Source of the DNA: Brachionus rotundiformis
Lineage: Eukaryota > Rotifera > Eurotatoria > Ploima > Brachionidae
Assembly: GCA_016802295.1 (NCBI GenBank)
Contig: JAESIW010000020.1
Location: forward strand, 3,621,258 to 3,685,257
DNA length: 64,000 bases
Direction: 5' to 3'
Below the pieces are notes generated by a model, which worked only from the letters and a program-made list of their open reading frames with translations, was not told where the DNA came from and did not search any database. Position 1 is the stretch's first letter; each line of letters starts with the position of its first letter. The position numbers and the translations under genes are program-made. Of this stretch, positions 33,727 through 46,401 are shown piece after piece.

Positions 33727-34021
33727 TTTGATTTTATTGTTTTTTATGGCTCGTAAAACGATCCAATTAAGTAGAAATTAAAAATTTTATGAATCTTAAT
33801 AAATTAGTCAATTGTAAATTTGTATCCCTCTTATCTTTTGTTTATAATTTTTTTAAACACATTAATAAAATATTTTTGTTTGATTATCTAATTTTCTTAA
33901 TTCCAAGTGCTCGGTGACCCTGCACAACTAAAATTTTTTTATAAGTCTAGTAAATTATTAATTTTTATTAAACTAAAAGTTAAAATTCTTAAAAAATATA
34001 ATTTTATACAAGGAAGACTAA

Positions 34022-34933
34022 ATGTCAAATTCTCATATATTTGAAGAAGGCAAGTTTTATGGTTGCTATTTGCTTTGTAGTACAAATCCAAAGTACAAGG
34101 GTCGAACTTATATTGGATTTACTGTAAATCCAAACAGACGAATCAATCAACATAATTCAGGATATGCAAAAGGTGGCGCCAAGAGAACAAGTGGTAAAGG
34201 TCCTTGGGATATGGTTCTTATAATACATGGATTTCCAAATGAAATTTCAGCATTGCGTTTTGAATGGGCTTGGCAAAATCCAGAAAAATCACTGCGACTC
34301 AAACATCTCGTTCCTTCGACTAAGCAATATAATTTTGCTTCCAAATTTAGTGTAGTTTGTGAAATGTTGCGTGTTGGACCATGGTGTAGACTTCCTCTTA
34401 CTATAAGATGGCTCCGACAAGAATATAGAAAAGAATTTCCACTGAATAAACTGCCTCCTGCACACATGCCTGTGGAGTTTGGTTTGGTTCAAATTGTACC
34501 CAAGTCTAAAAGTAAAAAGTGTCTAGCTTTGGAAAATGAACAAATTCAAATGTCTCAGGTTCAAAGTTTGGCAGATATATGTTTCATTTGTAATATGAAT
34601 ATTCTTGAATCTAGCCACGATGTTCTAAATAAAAATTTAGCTGCTATTAAATGTATTAATTGCATGAAACCATATCATTCAATTTGTTTATCAGATCATT
34701 TCATTAAATCAACAAATAATATCAAACAAGAATTATTACCGATCGATGGTGATTGCGTAAAGTGTGGTGCTCATTTAATGTGGGGTGATTTGATCAAGTT
34801 CAGGAAAAATTACTACAGAATGTCAAATTTTATTGATGAGGAAACAAATTTTGATGATGATGATTATGAAGAAGAGGACAGTTTTGTTGAAAAGGATGAG
34901 GAAGAAGAGAATAGTGAAGAAACAAATTTTTAA
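34022..34933 (+). CDS. SLX1: Structure-specific endonuclease subunit SLX1
   Basis: Single exon, 303 aa (human SLX1 has 275). SLX1 is the GIY-YIG nuclease that cuts 5' flaps, replication forks and Holliday junctions as partner of the SLX4 scaffold in the nucleus. Residues 11-95 form the GIY-YIG domain: FYGCYLLCS, RTYIGFTVNPNRRINQHN, a Gly/Lys stretch with GPWDMVLIIHGF, and FEWAWQNPEKS with the catalytic Glu. Residues about 190-265 form the C-terminal RING/PHD-like zinc module (CFIC, CINCMKPYHSICL, CVKCG). An acidic Asp/Glu tail follows. It starts 295 bp after BLM copy 2 on the same strand. All key residues appear present. Confidence 0.97.
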   Translation: MSNSHIFEEGKFYGCYLLCSTNPKYKGRTYIGFTVNPNRRINQHNSGYAKGGAKRTSGKGPWDMVLIIHGFPNEISALRFEWAWQNPEKSLRLKHLVPSTKQYNFASKFSVVCEMLRVGPWCRLPLTIRWLRQEYRKEFPLNKLPPAHMPVEFGLVQIVPKSKSKKCLALENEQIQMSQVQSLADICFICNMNILESSHDVLNKNLAAIKCINCMKPYHSICLSDHFIKSTNNIKQELLPIDGDCVKCGAHLMWGDLIKFRKNYYRMSNFIDEETNFDDDDYEEEDSFVEKDEEEENSEETNF

Positions 34934-36326
34934 ACAAAAATTAATTGTAATTTGTAATCTTTTTTAATTAAATGAATGATTTAAATTTATTTTGAATTAA
35001 GAATATTTTTAAGCAAGACAAGAGTATAAATGTAGGATAAAATGTTTATTTTGGTCCGAACAGCTAATTTTTTGCACGGTTAAATGAAATTTTTTTTTTC
35101 CAATATGACATAATTAATATTTTAAAAATAATTCTAGTAAAATTTTTCAATTATTGTGCAGAATTCGTCTCTTACTAGAAAAAATTTTTTGGAATAAATT
35201 TGGAAAAAACTTTGCTATGTTGCAAAAGTTGAACAGATAAGTTATGCTTCATATTATTAGAGTTATTTTAAATATTTGATTAAAAAAAGTATTGTATTTG
35301 ATATAAACACGTCACCAATAAGTTCAATCATCATTTCAATTTCTTCGGAAGCCTTTTATTAGAATAAAGAATCTCAAAATATATCTCTTAAACAAATAAA
35401 CAATTTAAAATTCTCTGGACCAAATAAAAATAAAGGTCAAAATTAATTTGAGTTATTTTAACTTGGTGCTGTTCTTAATAATAATAATATAATAATAATG
35501 ACAGTGTTAGTAAATTATGTGATACTTGCGGCAAGCCTTTACAAAAAAAATTGTATTATTGTTGCGCAATAAACAAATGTAAACAAAAAAAAAATGAGTT
35601 TATTATTTTTCTGATGAATCTGATTTATCTTTAATGAATTTGATATTTTTTAAAAAATTCGTTACTTATTTCTTTTATTTGATAATAAAATAATAAATTT
35701 GTTGTATTTTCTTTTCTTTTATTATAATTTAATAAATTTATGGTATTTTTAATAAAATTTATGGTTAGAAGTGTTAACGGCCATTACATAATCGTCTTTT
35801 TGGTAAACAGTCTTGTTCACAAACTCAACACGTAAAAAGCAATCATATTTTTATGAAAATTTGATTGCATTTTAAAGCAAAATACATAAAAAATTAAGAT
35901 AAAATGCTAACCATTTTTCTTAGATTGACAATTTATCATAGAAAAAATTTTCATCAAAAAATTTCAATGGTTCTTAATATTTATTCTTCTTAATACTCAT
36001 TGCCAATGAATAATTATTTAAAAAATAAACTATATTATATCATTAAATATTTTCCAAATGAATATTTGTTTTTAAATATTCCAAAAATATATTTTCTTTA
36101 ATTTTTTTGTCATTCCGCCTTAAAAAAACTTAGAACTTTGTTTTATTATTCAATTAATTGTTGATAGAAAAACTAATTAGAATTTTAAAACTAATCGAAA
36201 TTTAATGCCTGTAGTATTTTTCATACTTTCAGGTAAAAAAATTGAACTACAATAAAAAAATTTATTATCTAATATCTATTTATTACAAATTTTAATTTAT
36301 TTTAAAGTATGGAAATTATAAAATTA
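34934..36326. other. Intergenic with an (ATA)n tract and a short Cys-rich frame
   Basis: A trinucleotide (AAT)n tract at about 35475-35500 is followed by a short frame (to about 35633) reading CDTCGKPLQKKLYYCC, a half zinc-ribbon, with no gene structure around it. It may be transposon debris. Nothing else is recognised. Confidence 0.3.
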
Positions 36327-36551
36327 TTAGACTCCAATAGCTTTAAAGGCATTGAACATTCGCTCAATCTGTTGCGGAAAGAACGAGATTCCTGAATAGA
36401 TAATGAGAACACTGAATAGAACTGTAAAAAAATGAAATATCGCTCTTTCAACAGGCTCCATTACATATAATGTTGTCATTAAGCAATATTGTAGATAAAG
36501 CCATGAAAAATTTGTCTTGATTTTGTATAATGATTCGTTTATTTTATCCAT
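36327..36551 (-). CDS. Serine palmitoyltransferase small subunit, diverged copy
   Basis: 74 aa, single exon. The pattern SWLYLQYCLMTTLYVMEP, then one hydrophobic segment, then FFPQQIERMFNAF, matches ssSPT/SPTSS (human SPTSSA has 71 aa: YYQYLLVTALYMLEPWE...FMPQ). These ER membrane peptides bind the SPTLC1/2 dimer, raise its activity and set acyl-CoA choice in the first step of sphingolipid synthesis. Compared with the two copies near 57 kb this one has CLMTTLYV for LLNTALYM and a different membrane segment, so its acyl-CoA preference may differ. The start is the first ATG of the frame. Confidence 0.85.
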   Translation of the reverse strand: MDKINESLYKIKTNFSWLYLQYCLMTTLYVMEPVERAIFHFFTVLFSVLIIYSGISFFPQQIERMFNAFKAIGV

Positions 36552-37802
36552 TTTGCTTTAAAAAATAACAAAATCATTTCTTCGTAAATTCAGAATTGAG
36601 CTTTTCGTGTTTAAAAATAGGAAAATTTAGGTGCCCGAACTATTTTAAGTCTTCATGATCTTTAAATAAATCGCTAAAGAATTATATTTATATTTTCAAA
36701 GAGGAAACGATCAAATTAATCAAAAATATTTTTATTTGAAACAATTTTAATTAAAATTAATAAAAGGCAAAAGGTGAATGAGTCATCAAATGGATTGGAT
36801 GGATGACTAAAATAGTGGAATTTTTTAATAATACTGATTTAGATATGGGATCAGTGCATTTCAACCCAAATGAGCACAATTAATTTACTCTAAATCAATT
36901 TATTTAATTTTTGCTAAAGATTTCATTATAAAATATTAACAAATCTAAAAATTTGAATTTAAAAGCATTTTTCTTGGTAAAAATTTCGCACTAAATTATA
37001 TTTTGTGAAATTATCCTCCGAGATTAATTGACTGTATGGGAGGGTTGTGCCAATTTACAGATTTATTTTTGATTTTAAATTTTTAGATAAAAATTTAAGC
37101 ATCCTCAATGCGCCTGACCGCATGTTACCATAAGAGAAAATACTGCACAGAAAATTTTTTTCTGATTGTTTTTCTTGTACCTTTTTTAAATTTACTTTTT
37201 AGTGGCCAAGCTGAAATAGCACCACTTTAGCTTCAATTATGATACTTTCCAAAGATTCTCTTTTATACTTGAAAGTAGAAAATATTAATTTCAATTTATG
37301 ATAATCTTTAAAATGTTAACATTATAGCTTATTTTTTAAACTCTTTTATTTTATTAATTAAAAATAAAATATTTAAAATTAGTTAGTAAAAAAAGATTTA
37401 TCAAAAATTATAAAATTAAGTTTTTGTAATGAACAGACCATTTCGAGTACTGAAGTGGATAAGTTGGACGGAAGGACGATTTTGGGAGTATTAAAATATT
37501 TTATCGTTTAAAAATAAAACAAATACCCAAAATGTTCGTATATTTAATTTAATTTAAATATTTTTTCAACTTAAATGCAAATCACCTTTTTCTGTAAATT
37601 TATGGTAAAAATAATTCACTGTTAATTGGTTAATAACAAAAAAAAAAGCTAAAAACATCATGGAATTCAATAAATAAGTCAAACAATCATCCTTGATGAT
37701 ATGAAAATTTTAAGTCGATTCGGAACTCGGTTGAAAAAGAACTAAAAATTAAAAATCTCAAAATTTCAACAAAAATCTCAATATACACTCTCACGAAATT
37801 TT
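36552..37802. other. Intergenic, nothing recognised
   Basis: AT-rich spacer downstream of the kinase gene, which is read on the minus strand and ends at 37803. No gene, RNA or clear repeat is seen. Confidence 0.45.
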
Positions 37803-40800
37803 TTACGAGTTAGTTCTCAAGTTGTTATTTGAACTAATTTTGGGCAACTTGGTATGCTTGTTGCCAGTTTGATAATCGCTTTCATTTCTCATACTTAAAT
37901 TCACCGTAGTATTCGCTGTATTGTTGAGAATATTTTGACTTCCGTGACCTATTTTTGGAGCTAGGTTATTTCTGTATGCGCCAGAAGATCGACGCGATGG
38001 TGGCGGATTCTCGCTCGGAGGCTTGGGCAGTCTTCGTCTCAACCAAGGGTGTCGGAGTGCTTGAGAAGGCGTCATTCGAGTGGAGGGATCCCAGTCAAGA
38101 CATTTCTTTAAAAAGTCAATAAAAAGTTGATCATCACATCCTTTGAGTGCAGTTGACCAATCTTTAGATCCAGGAATACCTCTTGGCTTGCCACGTCTTG
38201 ATCTACCACCCTGTAGTCCAGTCGATCCGTCTGGCAAATTAACAACAGTGCAGTATCTTGGATAACCTTTTGAGCTTATAAAGTTTCTAGCCCTTTTTGA
38301 TTGATCCACTATTTTCTGCGGAGGCATGCCAATCAGTTCAATGATGCACGCTAATTGATCTGCCTCATCCTCTCCGGGGAAGAGTGGATAACCGGTCAAA
38401 AGTTCGGCTATGATGCATCCTAAACTCCACATATCTATCGGCATACCATATTTGGCTCCCAATATTACCTCGGGAGCTCTGTAGAATCTTGATTGAATAT
38501 AGGTATAGATCCTTTGATGTTCATAACAACTTGAGCCAAAGTCAATAACTTTTATGCCACTTCTACCTTGTTGCTTAAGCAGTATATTCTCTGGTTTTAG
38601 ATCACAATGTATAATTTTATTTTTGGTCAACGCATCCAGACATTGAAGTATCGAATGGGTAAATTTGCGAACCAATTGTAACGAGAAGCCAGCAAACTTA
38701 TTTTTTTTGATAAGTTCATACAGATTCATTGATAAAAGCTCAAATGTAATGCAAATGTGGTTTCGGAACGTGAAAGATTCATACATATGTATACAATTAA
38801 AAGTGTTATCTTTGTCTTGTCTACGTAAATGTTCCAGAATGCGGATTTCTTCTTGAGCTTGTCGATGAAAACGCTTCTCGTTACGTACTAATTTTACGGC
38901 TACATGGTTACCAAGCTTATGGTCATAGCACTTTAAAACTTGGCCAAAACTTCCCTTACCTTAAATAAATAAACTTAAATAATCTTTTTTAATTAAGTGC
39001 ATTTTTCAAAACTAAATTTTTATTTATCAAGTTGAATGCTATCAAATAACTAATTTTAATTATCAAGTTAATGTTTATGTTTTACTTTAATTAGATAATT
39101 AAAAGTTTAGATTTATTATTTTAATTATTACTATAAGGTTTTGATTTTTTTTCAATTTCTTATTTTTGTCTCCTAAGTGACTGGACGTATGTTTATTTTG
39201 TTATAACCTAAATTTTCAAAAAATTTTGTATCTAAATCAACGAATCCTTACATTTAACTAGTTATAAAAAATTAAACTCGATTTGCTTTCTAAAAAATAT
39301 AATAAAATTAACATCTTATTTTGTTAAAAATTTAATTAAATTTATTAGTATAGATAATTTTTTTTTAGATGTAAAAGTTTATCTTTAACCGATATAAATA
39401 CACCATAATATATTAATTTCTAATAAACATTTATAAATAAACTCATAATAAAATTTCTGAAAAAAATTAATTTTCAAGTTTATCTTTTCAATTAGAAATT
39501 TTTTACTAAAACTTGAATATATTTTAATTAAATATAAAAATTGTATTTTTACAATAAATATTTTTAAACTTTAAAGGACCTAGTATCTCATATCAAATAA
39601 TTAATGTCAAAACTTTATTTGACTATCTTAAAAGAAAATAAATTCAATTGATATTTTAAAAAACCTATTTTAATTAAATATCTTTCCTCATGGTTTATTC
39701 TAATTTAATATTTCTTTTTTCAAGTAAAAAAATAAATACCTAAAATTTTTAATATCTCAAATCTGTACAATATATGATCATGTTGTACCGGCTTATAGCT
39801 ACCATTTTCGTCATCATAGCCATTGTTATTGGCACCACCGATAACTCCATGTATTTTCTTGGCATTTTGACCAAGAAAATAAATTTCTGGATAATTAAAA
39901 ATTTCGTGGTGCTCAAAAGGAGTCAATTTTTGCATATAATTCTTCATGGCTGTCTCAGGTGACATTGGTTGGACAGTTCTTTTCATATTTGTTGAGTTCA
40001 GGTGCTGTTGAATAGAAAGAGCTGAGTTGGCATTCAAAAGACTAACGTTGTTGTTATTATTGGCATTTGTCTTGTTCATTAGTGATTTATTGCTGTTCAG
40101 GCTGTCAATAGAAGGGCTTTTGTGTCCAATTTTTTCCTGAGTCTCTTTTTGGCTCGTTGTGTTAAGGCTATGGTTGTGATGGTTGTGGTGATGGAGATGA
40201 TGAGAATGGTTCAAATAGCTCTTGTGAAGTGTTGAGCTGTCGTACAGCTGTTGGACTTGGATTCCATTGCTGGAGCTCGAGTTTCGACCATTACGAACTC
40301 CCGAAGTAGCGATTGTGGCATTCAGATTGGTCGAGCTTGTGTTGGCATTTATGCCACCGGTGCTCGCGTACAGCTTGTTCGCACGTGGTTTCAACGGCGG
40401 CAGTGTAGTCGAATTCATATCAGACAAATATAAAGTTTGGTCGCCACTTCCTTTATAACAACAAAAAACAAATATTATTTTAGATAAAACTAATTTTAAT
40501 TAATTAGTTAATTAATTTTTTTATAAAATTATGCTCGAATTTAAAGAACGAAACATAAAAATAGTTGCCATCGAAAAAGACTCGTGTTGCTAGAGAATAA
40601 TAATATTATAATTCTTGGAAAGAATTGTCGCTTATTATTGAATACTTTTTTTATAAAAAGAATGTAATTTTTTATGGTTTGTTTAATTTAAATAACTATT
40701 TTTTTCAAATAAACAAATAAATGAGCAGTTGGCAAATCATCTTGCCAATATTGTATACCTTTGGAAACTTTGCTTCTTAAACTAAAAGAAATTTAATTGA

Positions 40801-43800
40801 ATTTGTCAACTGAATGAAAATGATTGAATTCATTCAGCACTTTTTTGAATAAATTTTAATTAAAAGAATTTACATAAAGCCTTGAGAATTGCTTATCGAG
40901 CTCTGCTGGGCTAAGCTCGAGGTAGCTTAAGATGTTCTAGTATTATTATGCAACTAATTAAAGAAAAAATAATTATTTGTTTTGGCTTCGCAGTCTTTAA
41001 AGATAATACTCTAGGTCTAAATGAGAAACGGAGCCAGAAAAATTACGCTCTTAACTCAAGCGTTTAATTCTCATTTGCATAATGACCACATATGTTTATA
41101 TTATCTAAGTAGTAGACAATGGCCAAACACGTCTGTCTTACCAAAAAATAAACTACTACAATGATAATATTTATATCTAATTATTGCTACCTGAAGATTG
41201 TCAGCACCAGAAAAGTTCATATTAAAGTGTATCAAACAAAAAACACAACAAAAAAAACAGAATTAATTAAATATTAACTAATTTAAATAATAACCTTGGT
41301 GATTATTTTATGGCTTCAAATAGTTAATTTTGGAACAGTATCTGAGACTTGAGCTACTTTCCTTTAAATTTATTATATTCAAAAAAATAGAGATTTAAAA
41401 TAAAAATTTAAATCTAATAAGTAAAAAAAAATTTCATGTTTTTTTTATTTTTTCAAATAAATGAGACAAATTTATTATAAATCTAGACTAGGCTAAAGTT
41501 TAGAAAACAATTTAGGTTTTATGCTCATCTGTATAATTAATTTACGATTGGATTACCAACAGCTTATAGCTTGTTGTTTTGACTGAGCTTTGACATATCA
41601 AGATTAATTCAAAAACCGCTTAAAATGGTCCAAATGAGCAAAACTTAATTTTAAAAAAATATTAAATTACTTTTAAATATATCATTTAGATCAAAAATTT
41701 AACTGAATACCTTTCTAAAGCAGTAATTAATTGCATATTTTTCTAACAAAAACCCACACAATAAATTATATTTTCCTCAAATAAAAAAAAATTACCTTAG
41801 CCATGAAAGCTCATTTTTTTTGCCAGACTATTTAGCCTTATTCAAAAAAAATAATGTCAATATTTAAAACTTGACCTTATTTTTTTTATTTACCTCATTT
41901 ACTATCATTTGACAAAATCTATTTAAAAATAACACAAGATTATTTTCTTAAGATTTCTTTAGCTAACATGTTTACAATCTATCGTGGCTTTCAATCATGT
42001 TTTAATTGAAAACAAGAATATTTTAGCTTAAGTTTCCATGGAAAAAAGAAAAGGAATTTTCATTAATTCTCATTTTTGTAGGCTCATTACCATAATCGTC
42101 TGGATTAGCAATGTAATAGACCAAGTTGTCTTTTGGCTCAGTTGCGTAGAAAGATACGGACTCATCTTGAGGAATGGTCTCAAATGTTTGATCTATGGGG
42201 ACATAGTACTCTGTCTGGTAGTGAATCTCGTAGGCATTAGGGTCAATATTACTAATGTTAGAAACCAAAATGGGCTGGTTTTGGTAAATTATGGAAGCCC
42301 GCTTTGACGGCACAGGTTGTTTTTTGTAGCTGTCTTGACCAATATACCTGGATATTGACTTGAGAGTCTGTCTGCGTTGGATAACACTATGGGATTTATC
42401 TATTGATTTTCTTGGCTGTGTTGGTGGTAACGAGCTCAGTGACTTGCTCGGACTTGTTTTCAAGTCGTATGAGTATTTTTCATATAAATTAGGCGCAGTA
42501 GATACCCAGTCGTACATTTTTTTTTCTTAAAAGCTCAATATATATATTTTTTTAAATGTTTTTAACATCTCAAAATGGAAATAATTGCTCTCGATAGAAA
42601 GTTTTTTTTATAAAAAAATTATGAATACCGGCTTATTTGATTTAGCTGTTGATTTATTTTGGCTTCATTTAATAAAATAAAAATTATCCTAAAATTGTTA
42701 ATTTGAAAAAATTTAAAAGAATATTTGATTTTTAAAAATAAACATTAAGCTAAAATATTATTGGAACAATATCTCTAATCCATTAGAAATATATTTTTTT
42801 TTCAGAGCAGTTTTGCTAACATTTAAGGTTTAAATGTAAAATCAGAAGAGATTTTTTTTTCGAAACATAAATTTAAATTTTGTCAAAAAAGCCATAAATT
42901 TGAATATATTTAAATTTTTTAAATTTAGTTTATTCTCTGAAGCTAGCCACCTCAGTGCATGAACATTTCGCATTTCTAGCTTTATAAATAAAAATCATTT
43001 ATAACTTTTACATTTTTACATTTTTTCATGATCTTAAAAAAATCATAAAGGTTAAACATTCTAAAATTATTTTGATATATTATTCAATAGGACATTTTCG
43101 TCAAGAGGACTCGTCAGTCTAAATATATACTTAAAAGCTAAAAAAACAAGACGTCATTTATTTATGATTTAAGTACAATAATCGAGTCTCATAAATAAAA
43201 TATGATTTTTGCATTATGAGCTGGAGGATAAGACATTTTCTGAGCAAATGAGAGGATGAAAATACTTGATTTTCCAAATTATTGACTTAAATTAGAGGAA
43301 AAAATTTTCCAAATTGAAAATTGGTATTAATAATAATTTACATAAAGGTTGTTTATTCTTTCAATTTTAAATAAATTGTAAAGTTGTTAGCTTTTTTCAT
43401 TAGATTCTGATTAAAAAATATTTTCTGTTGGTTAAGACTAAAGCCAGTTTAAATAAAATAAGCTTGTTTGGCAAAAACTTATACTTCTCGAACCTTTTTC
43501 AAAGATAATTTTCAGTATTATATAACTAAATCTAAAATTTTGTTCATTTGGACCAAATTATTTTTTTCTTTAATTAAAATACTAGACTTTTCTACTTGAC
43601 ATTTTTTGCCAAGCGAGACTCCAATATGTGTAACGTTTCTAGCCTTAAGATGACAACATCTTAACTTTAAAAAAAACTCTAAAAAATTAAAGTTTTAATT
43701 TTAGCCTAACAAAACAAAAATGTTATTTTAAAGTTATAAATATAGAAAAAAATGTTTTTTCAAATAACAAAAATCATTAGAAGCTTACATTTAAATTATA

Positions 43801-46401
43801 AAAATAAATCTAATGCCAATATTCGAGTATTATTTTTGGCCTTTTCATTAAATTAAAAAAATTATTAAAAAATTAGCCAAAAACTTTACCAATTTTAAAA
43901 TGATTTTAAAAAAATAGAATAAGACAAAAATAATTAGAACTGCCTTGGGAAAAACTTAAAAAATTAAAAAATTCACCTATTTTTCCATAAAAATCGTTCT
44001 CCCTATTATTATTTTACCGACCAACCTTACCAGCTTAAATAACAATAAAAACTAGACCTTTTGCTTGACCACTATTTTAAATAAAATAATAAATGCCACT
44101 AAATTTTTATCAAAAAATTTAAGCGAAACTAAAATTTGCTTAAAAAAAAGCTTACTAAATGAATTTATGACTAAAAATATTAACTAAACTCATAAAAATC
44201 GATTTTTAATGTTCCAGATACTGTTAATTTTTTTAAGGAAATTAAATGCTAGATCAATTTAAATAATTAATAAAAAAAAAACCTGTTTTTTTCTTACCAT
44301 CTAGAGGTCGCAGCTTTGAATTTATTCTGGCAAAAAACATTTAAGTGGCTTTCAAGTTAAAATTTAAGTTCTTAAGATTTTAATCTCTAGGTTATTTTTT
44401 ATTTAATTCTACATTAGATGTCTAAAAACTTAAAATTGTTTTCTTTTAAGAAAACAAAAGAATCAAATTAATAAAATTATATAATAGAATTTAAAAGTCT
44501 ATTTAGGGTAGATTTTAGTTTTTTTTTTCTAAGAAAACAAATAATTTCTTTAAATTAATTATTTTGATTTTTTTGCTTAAAGTACCTAAATTTAAAAGCG
44601 TCCAACGAATAGAAAACAAAAAAGCTTTGGAAAAAAGGCTAAATAGCTAGAACAAATATAAATCAATTATTGTATGGTATTTTCTTATGTGAACTATCAC
44701 CATAGTTGCCTGAGGTTACAATTTTAAAACTTGTATAATAGTTTTCCGAATTCTATTTTAAAAAAAAAGTTGGTAAACAAAATAATAACACTTTGAAAAA
44801 TATCATTTTAACCATTAATTCAACAAAACAAATTTTTGGATATACGAAATTGGAAGACTTGGAAGCTCTTGCCTTATTCAGGAAACTTAATTGATTTTAG
44901 TTACTTTTGGTTAACTTATCTTAAACAGGCTTCACTAAAACTGCATTAGACAGAATCGGTTGTCAGGTTCAACTCATAGGTCGTATAAATTTTTTCAATT
45001 TTATGTGGAGAAATTTTTTTTAATTAAAAATTTTTTTAATACACAAGGCATGCATGCTCATAATTTTAATTAATAGATTATTAAGCCCAAATTAAGCGGC
45101 TTTAAATTATTATATATCCAATATGCTGCTTAATCTCATTCTCAACACATAGTTTATTCTAAACTCAAAAATAAAATAGAAAAATAGCGCATCCCATGCA
45201 AAAATAACCAGGAAGAAGATAATTTTTGTAATTAATCAAAATTTAGAATTACATTAATTATTTTATGTTTAAATGATTAATTATTTAGAATCTTTTTTTA
45301 GGCACATACAAATACAAATCTAGGAGTAGCATATAATAAAATTATCTTATTTAGTTTTTCAATTTTATGGCATAAAACATCTAAAGTGGAAAATAAAATA
45401 ATAATAAAATCATAAGTTGCTTTTTGTTAAGTCATTAATTCATAAAATTGAAATTTGACCATTTTCGATCTTTTAATATATAAAACTTATCATAAAAAAA
45501 AACAATAAAATTTAAAAAATTATCCTAACATTAGTGATAATAATGTGATTGCATAGAAATAAACAAAGAGTCGAATTTTTTATTATCTTAGTGCGGTCTT
45601 GTATTAATAAATTGAAATAATTTGGCTTGAAATATTTAGATATTAATACATTTAAAACATTTTATAGCTGGTATTGTTTTGCCAAAGGCCTCAGATTTGT
45701 TTATCTTATTCAATAAATCAAAATTTTTCAAGCCTTTATTTAAATCCCTCCACAAATGAACAATTTAAAACATTTAGTTTATACATTTATATTTAAATTA
45801 GGGAAGAAAATTATATAATATTTCCAAAGGTTATATTTTGTATTTTAACAAATTAGATTTCTACACCATTGGTTAAATAGAGATTGATTTAGAAGATTAT
45901 GCGATTAAGCTAATAGATTAGAAGCCAGCGTGTGATATACCCAGTTTCAAGCCAATTATTCCAAGCCAGAGTTAGATTGATTTCAGGTAATGGGTTCTAC
46001 ACTAAAACTTTTAGGAAAAAAAAGATTGTATTTATTACCTTTTTCATCGCCTAATAATTCTTTTTCAAAATCGACTATACTGTCGTAATTTAGCTGAAAC
46101 ACTTTCGGCATTAGGAAATTGTTTAAGATTTAAATAACTCATATAAAATATTTTTTAAAATTTATCTAACATTTATATATCTAAATTTTTATGATTCAAC
46201 ACGAAAGATTTAAGTTATAAGTGAAATTTGAGCACAGTTATTTGAAAGACTAGTCGTTGACAAGGAGATTGTGTTTGAGGAAAAAAATCACTCTCTTTGG
46301 TAAATTAGGATCTTACCCATGTTGCCGAGACTTCCAAAAGATCCGGCGTTGCTGCTCTCGACCTGATGTATCATCGAGACTTGATTGACTCTAGTCGACA
46401 T
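37803..46401 (-). CDS. DYRK2: Class II DYRK protein kinase (DYRK2-like)
   Basis: Exons 46401-46317, 40450-39740 and 38959-37803 join in phase to 650 aa (human DYRK2 has 601). Dual-specificity kinases of this class autophosphorylate a Tyr in the activation loop during translation, then phosphorylate Ser/Thr in cell-cycle, cytoskeletal and developmental substrates. Exon 2 encodes a low-complexity Asn/His/Ser N-terminus, the NAPA region (LTPFEHHEIFNYPEIYFLG, KKIHGVIGG) and the DH box (YDDENGSYKPVQHDH). Exon 3 has the P-loop GKGSFGQV, VAVKLVRNEKRF, catalytic IHCDLKPENILL, IDFGSSC, the YTYIQSRFYRAPEV activation loop and GRSRRGKPRG. The first intron is 5.9 kb and holds three other possible first exons with the same phase. 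The 46401 start is one of several possible. Confidence 0.96.
42091..42517 (-). CDS. Possible alternative first exon of the DYRK gene, long
   Basis: ATG at 42517 opens 142 codons that end at a GTAATG donor leaving one base of a codon, the same phase as the first exon at 46401-46317. Splicing to 40450 would keep the frame. The encoded part is Ser/Pro/Tyr-rich (SPSKSLSSLPPTQPRKS; YEIHYQTEYYVP) without a known domain. Read without splicing it stops at 42023 (164 aa), so it could instead be a separate small single-exon gene nested in the DYRK intron. Either reading suggests real coding. Confidence 0.5.
44298..44340 (-). CDS. Possible alternative first exon of the DYRK gene, short
   Basis: ATG at 44340 encodes MFFARINSKLRPLD and then meets donor GTAAGA leaving one base, so it fits the DYRK exon at 40450. 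The patch is richer in GC than the surrounding intron. No other frame explains it. Confidence 0.4.
46039..46111 (-). CDS. Possible alternative first exon of the DYRK gene, middle
   Basis: ATG at 46111 opens 24 codons (MPKVFQLNYDSIVDFEKELL...) ending at donor GTAATA with one base left over. This phase suits the DYRK exon at 40450. It lies about 200 bp downstream of the first exon 46401-46317. Confidence 0.45.

Noticed and set aside
41190..41219. Short ATG-led frame (MNFSGADNLQ) before GTAGCA in the DYRK intron
   Set aside because: It ends in phase 0, which would hit a stop soon after joining to the exon at 40450.
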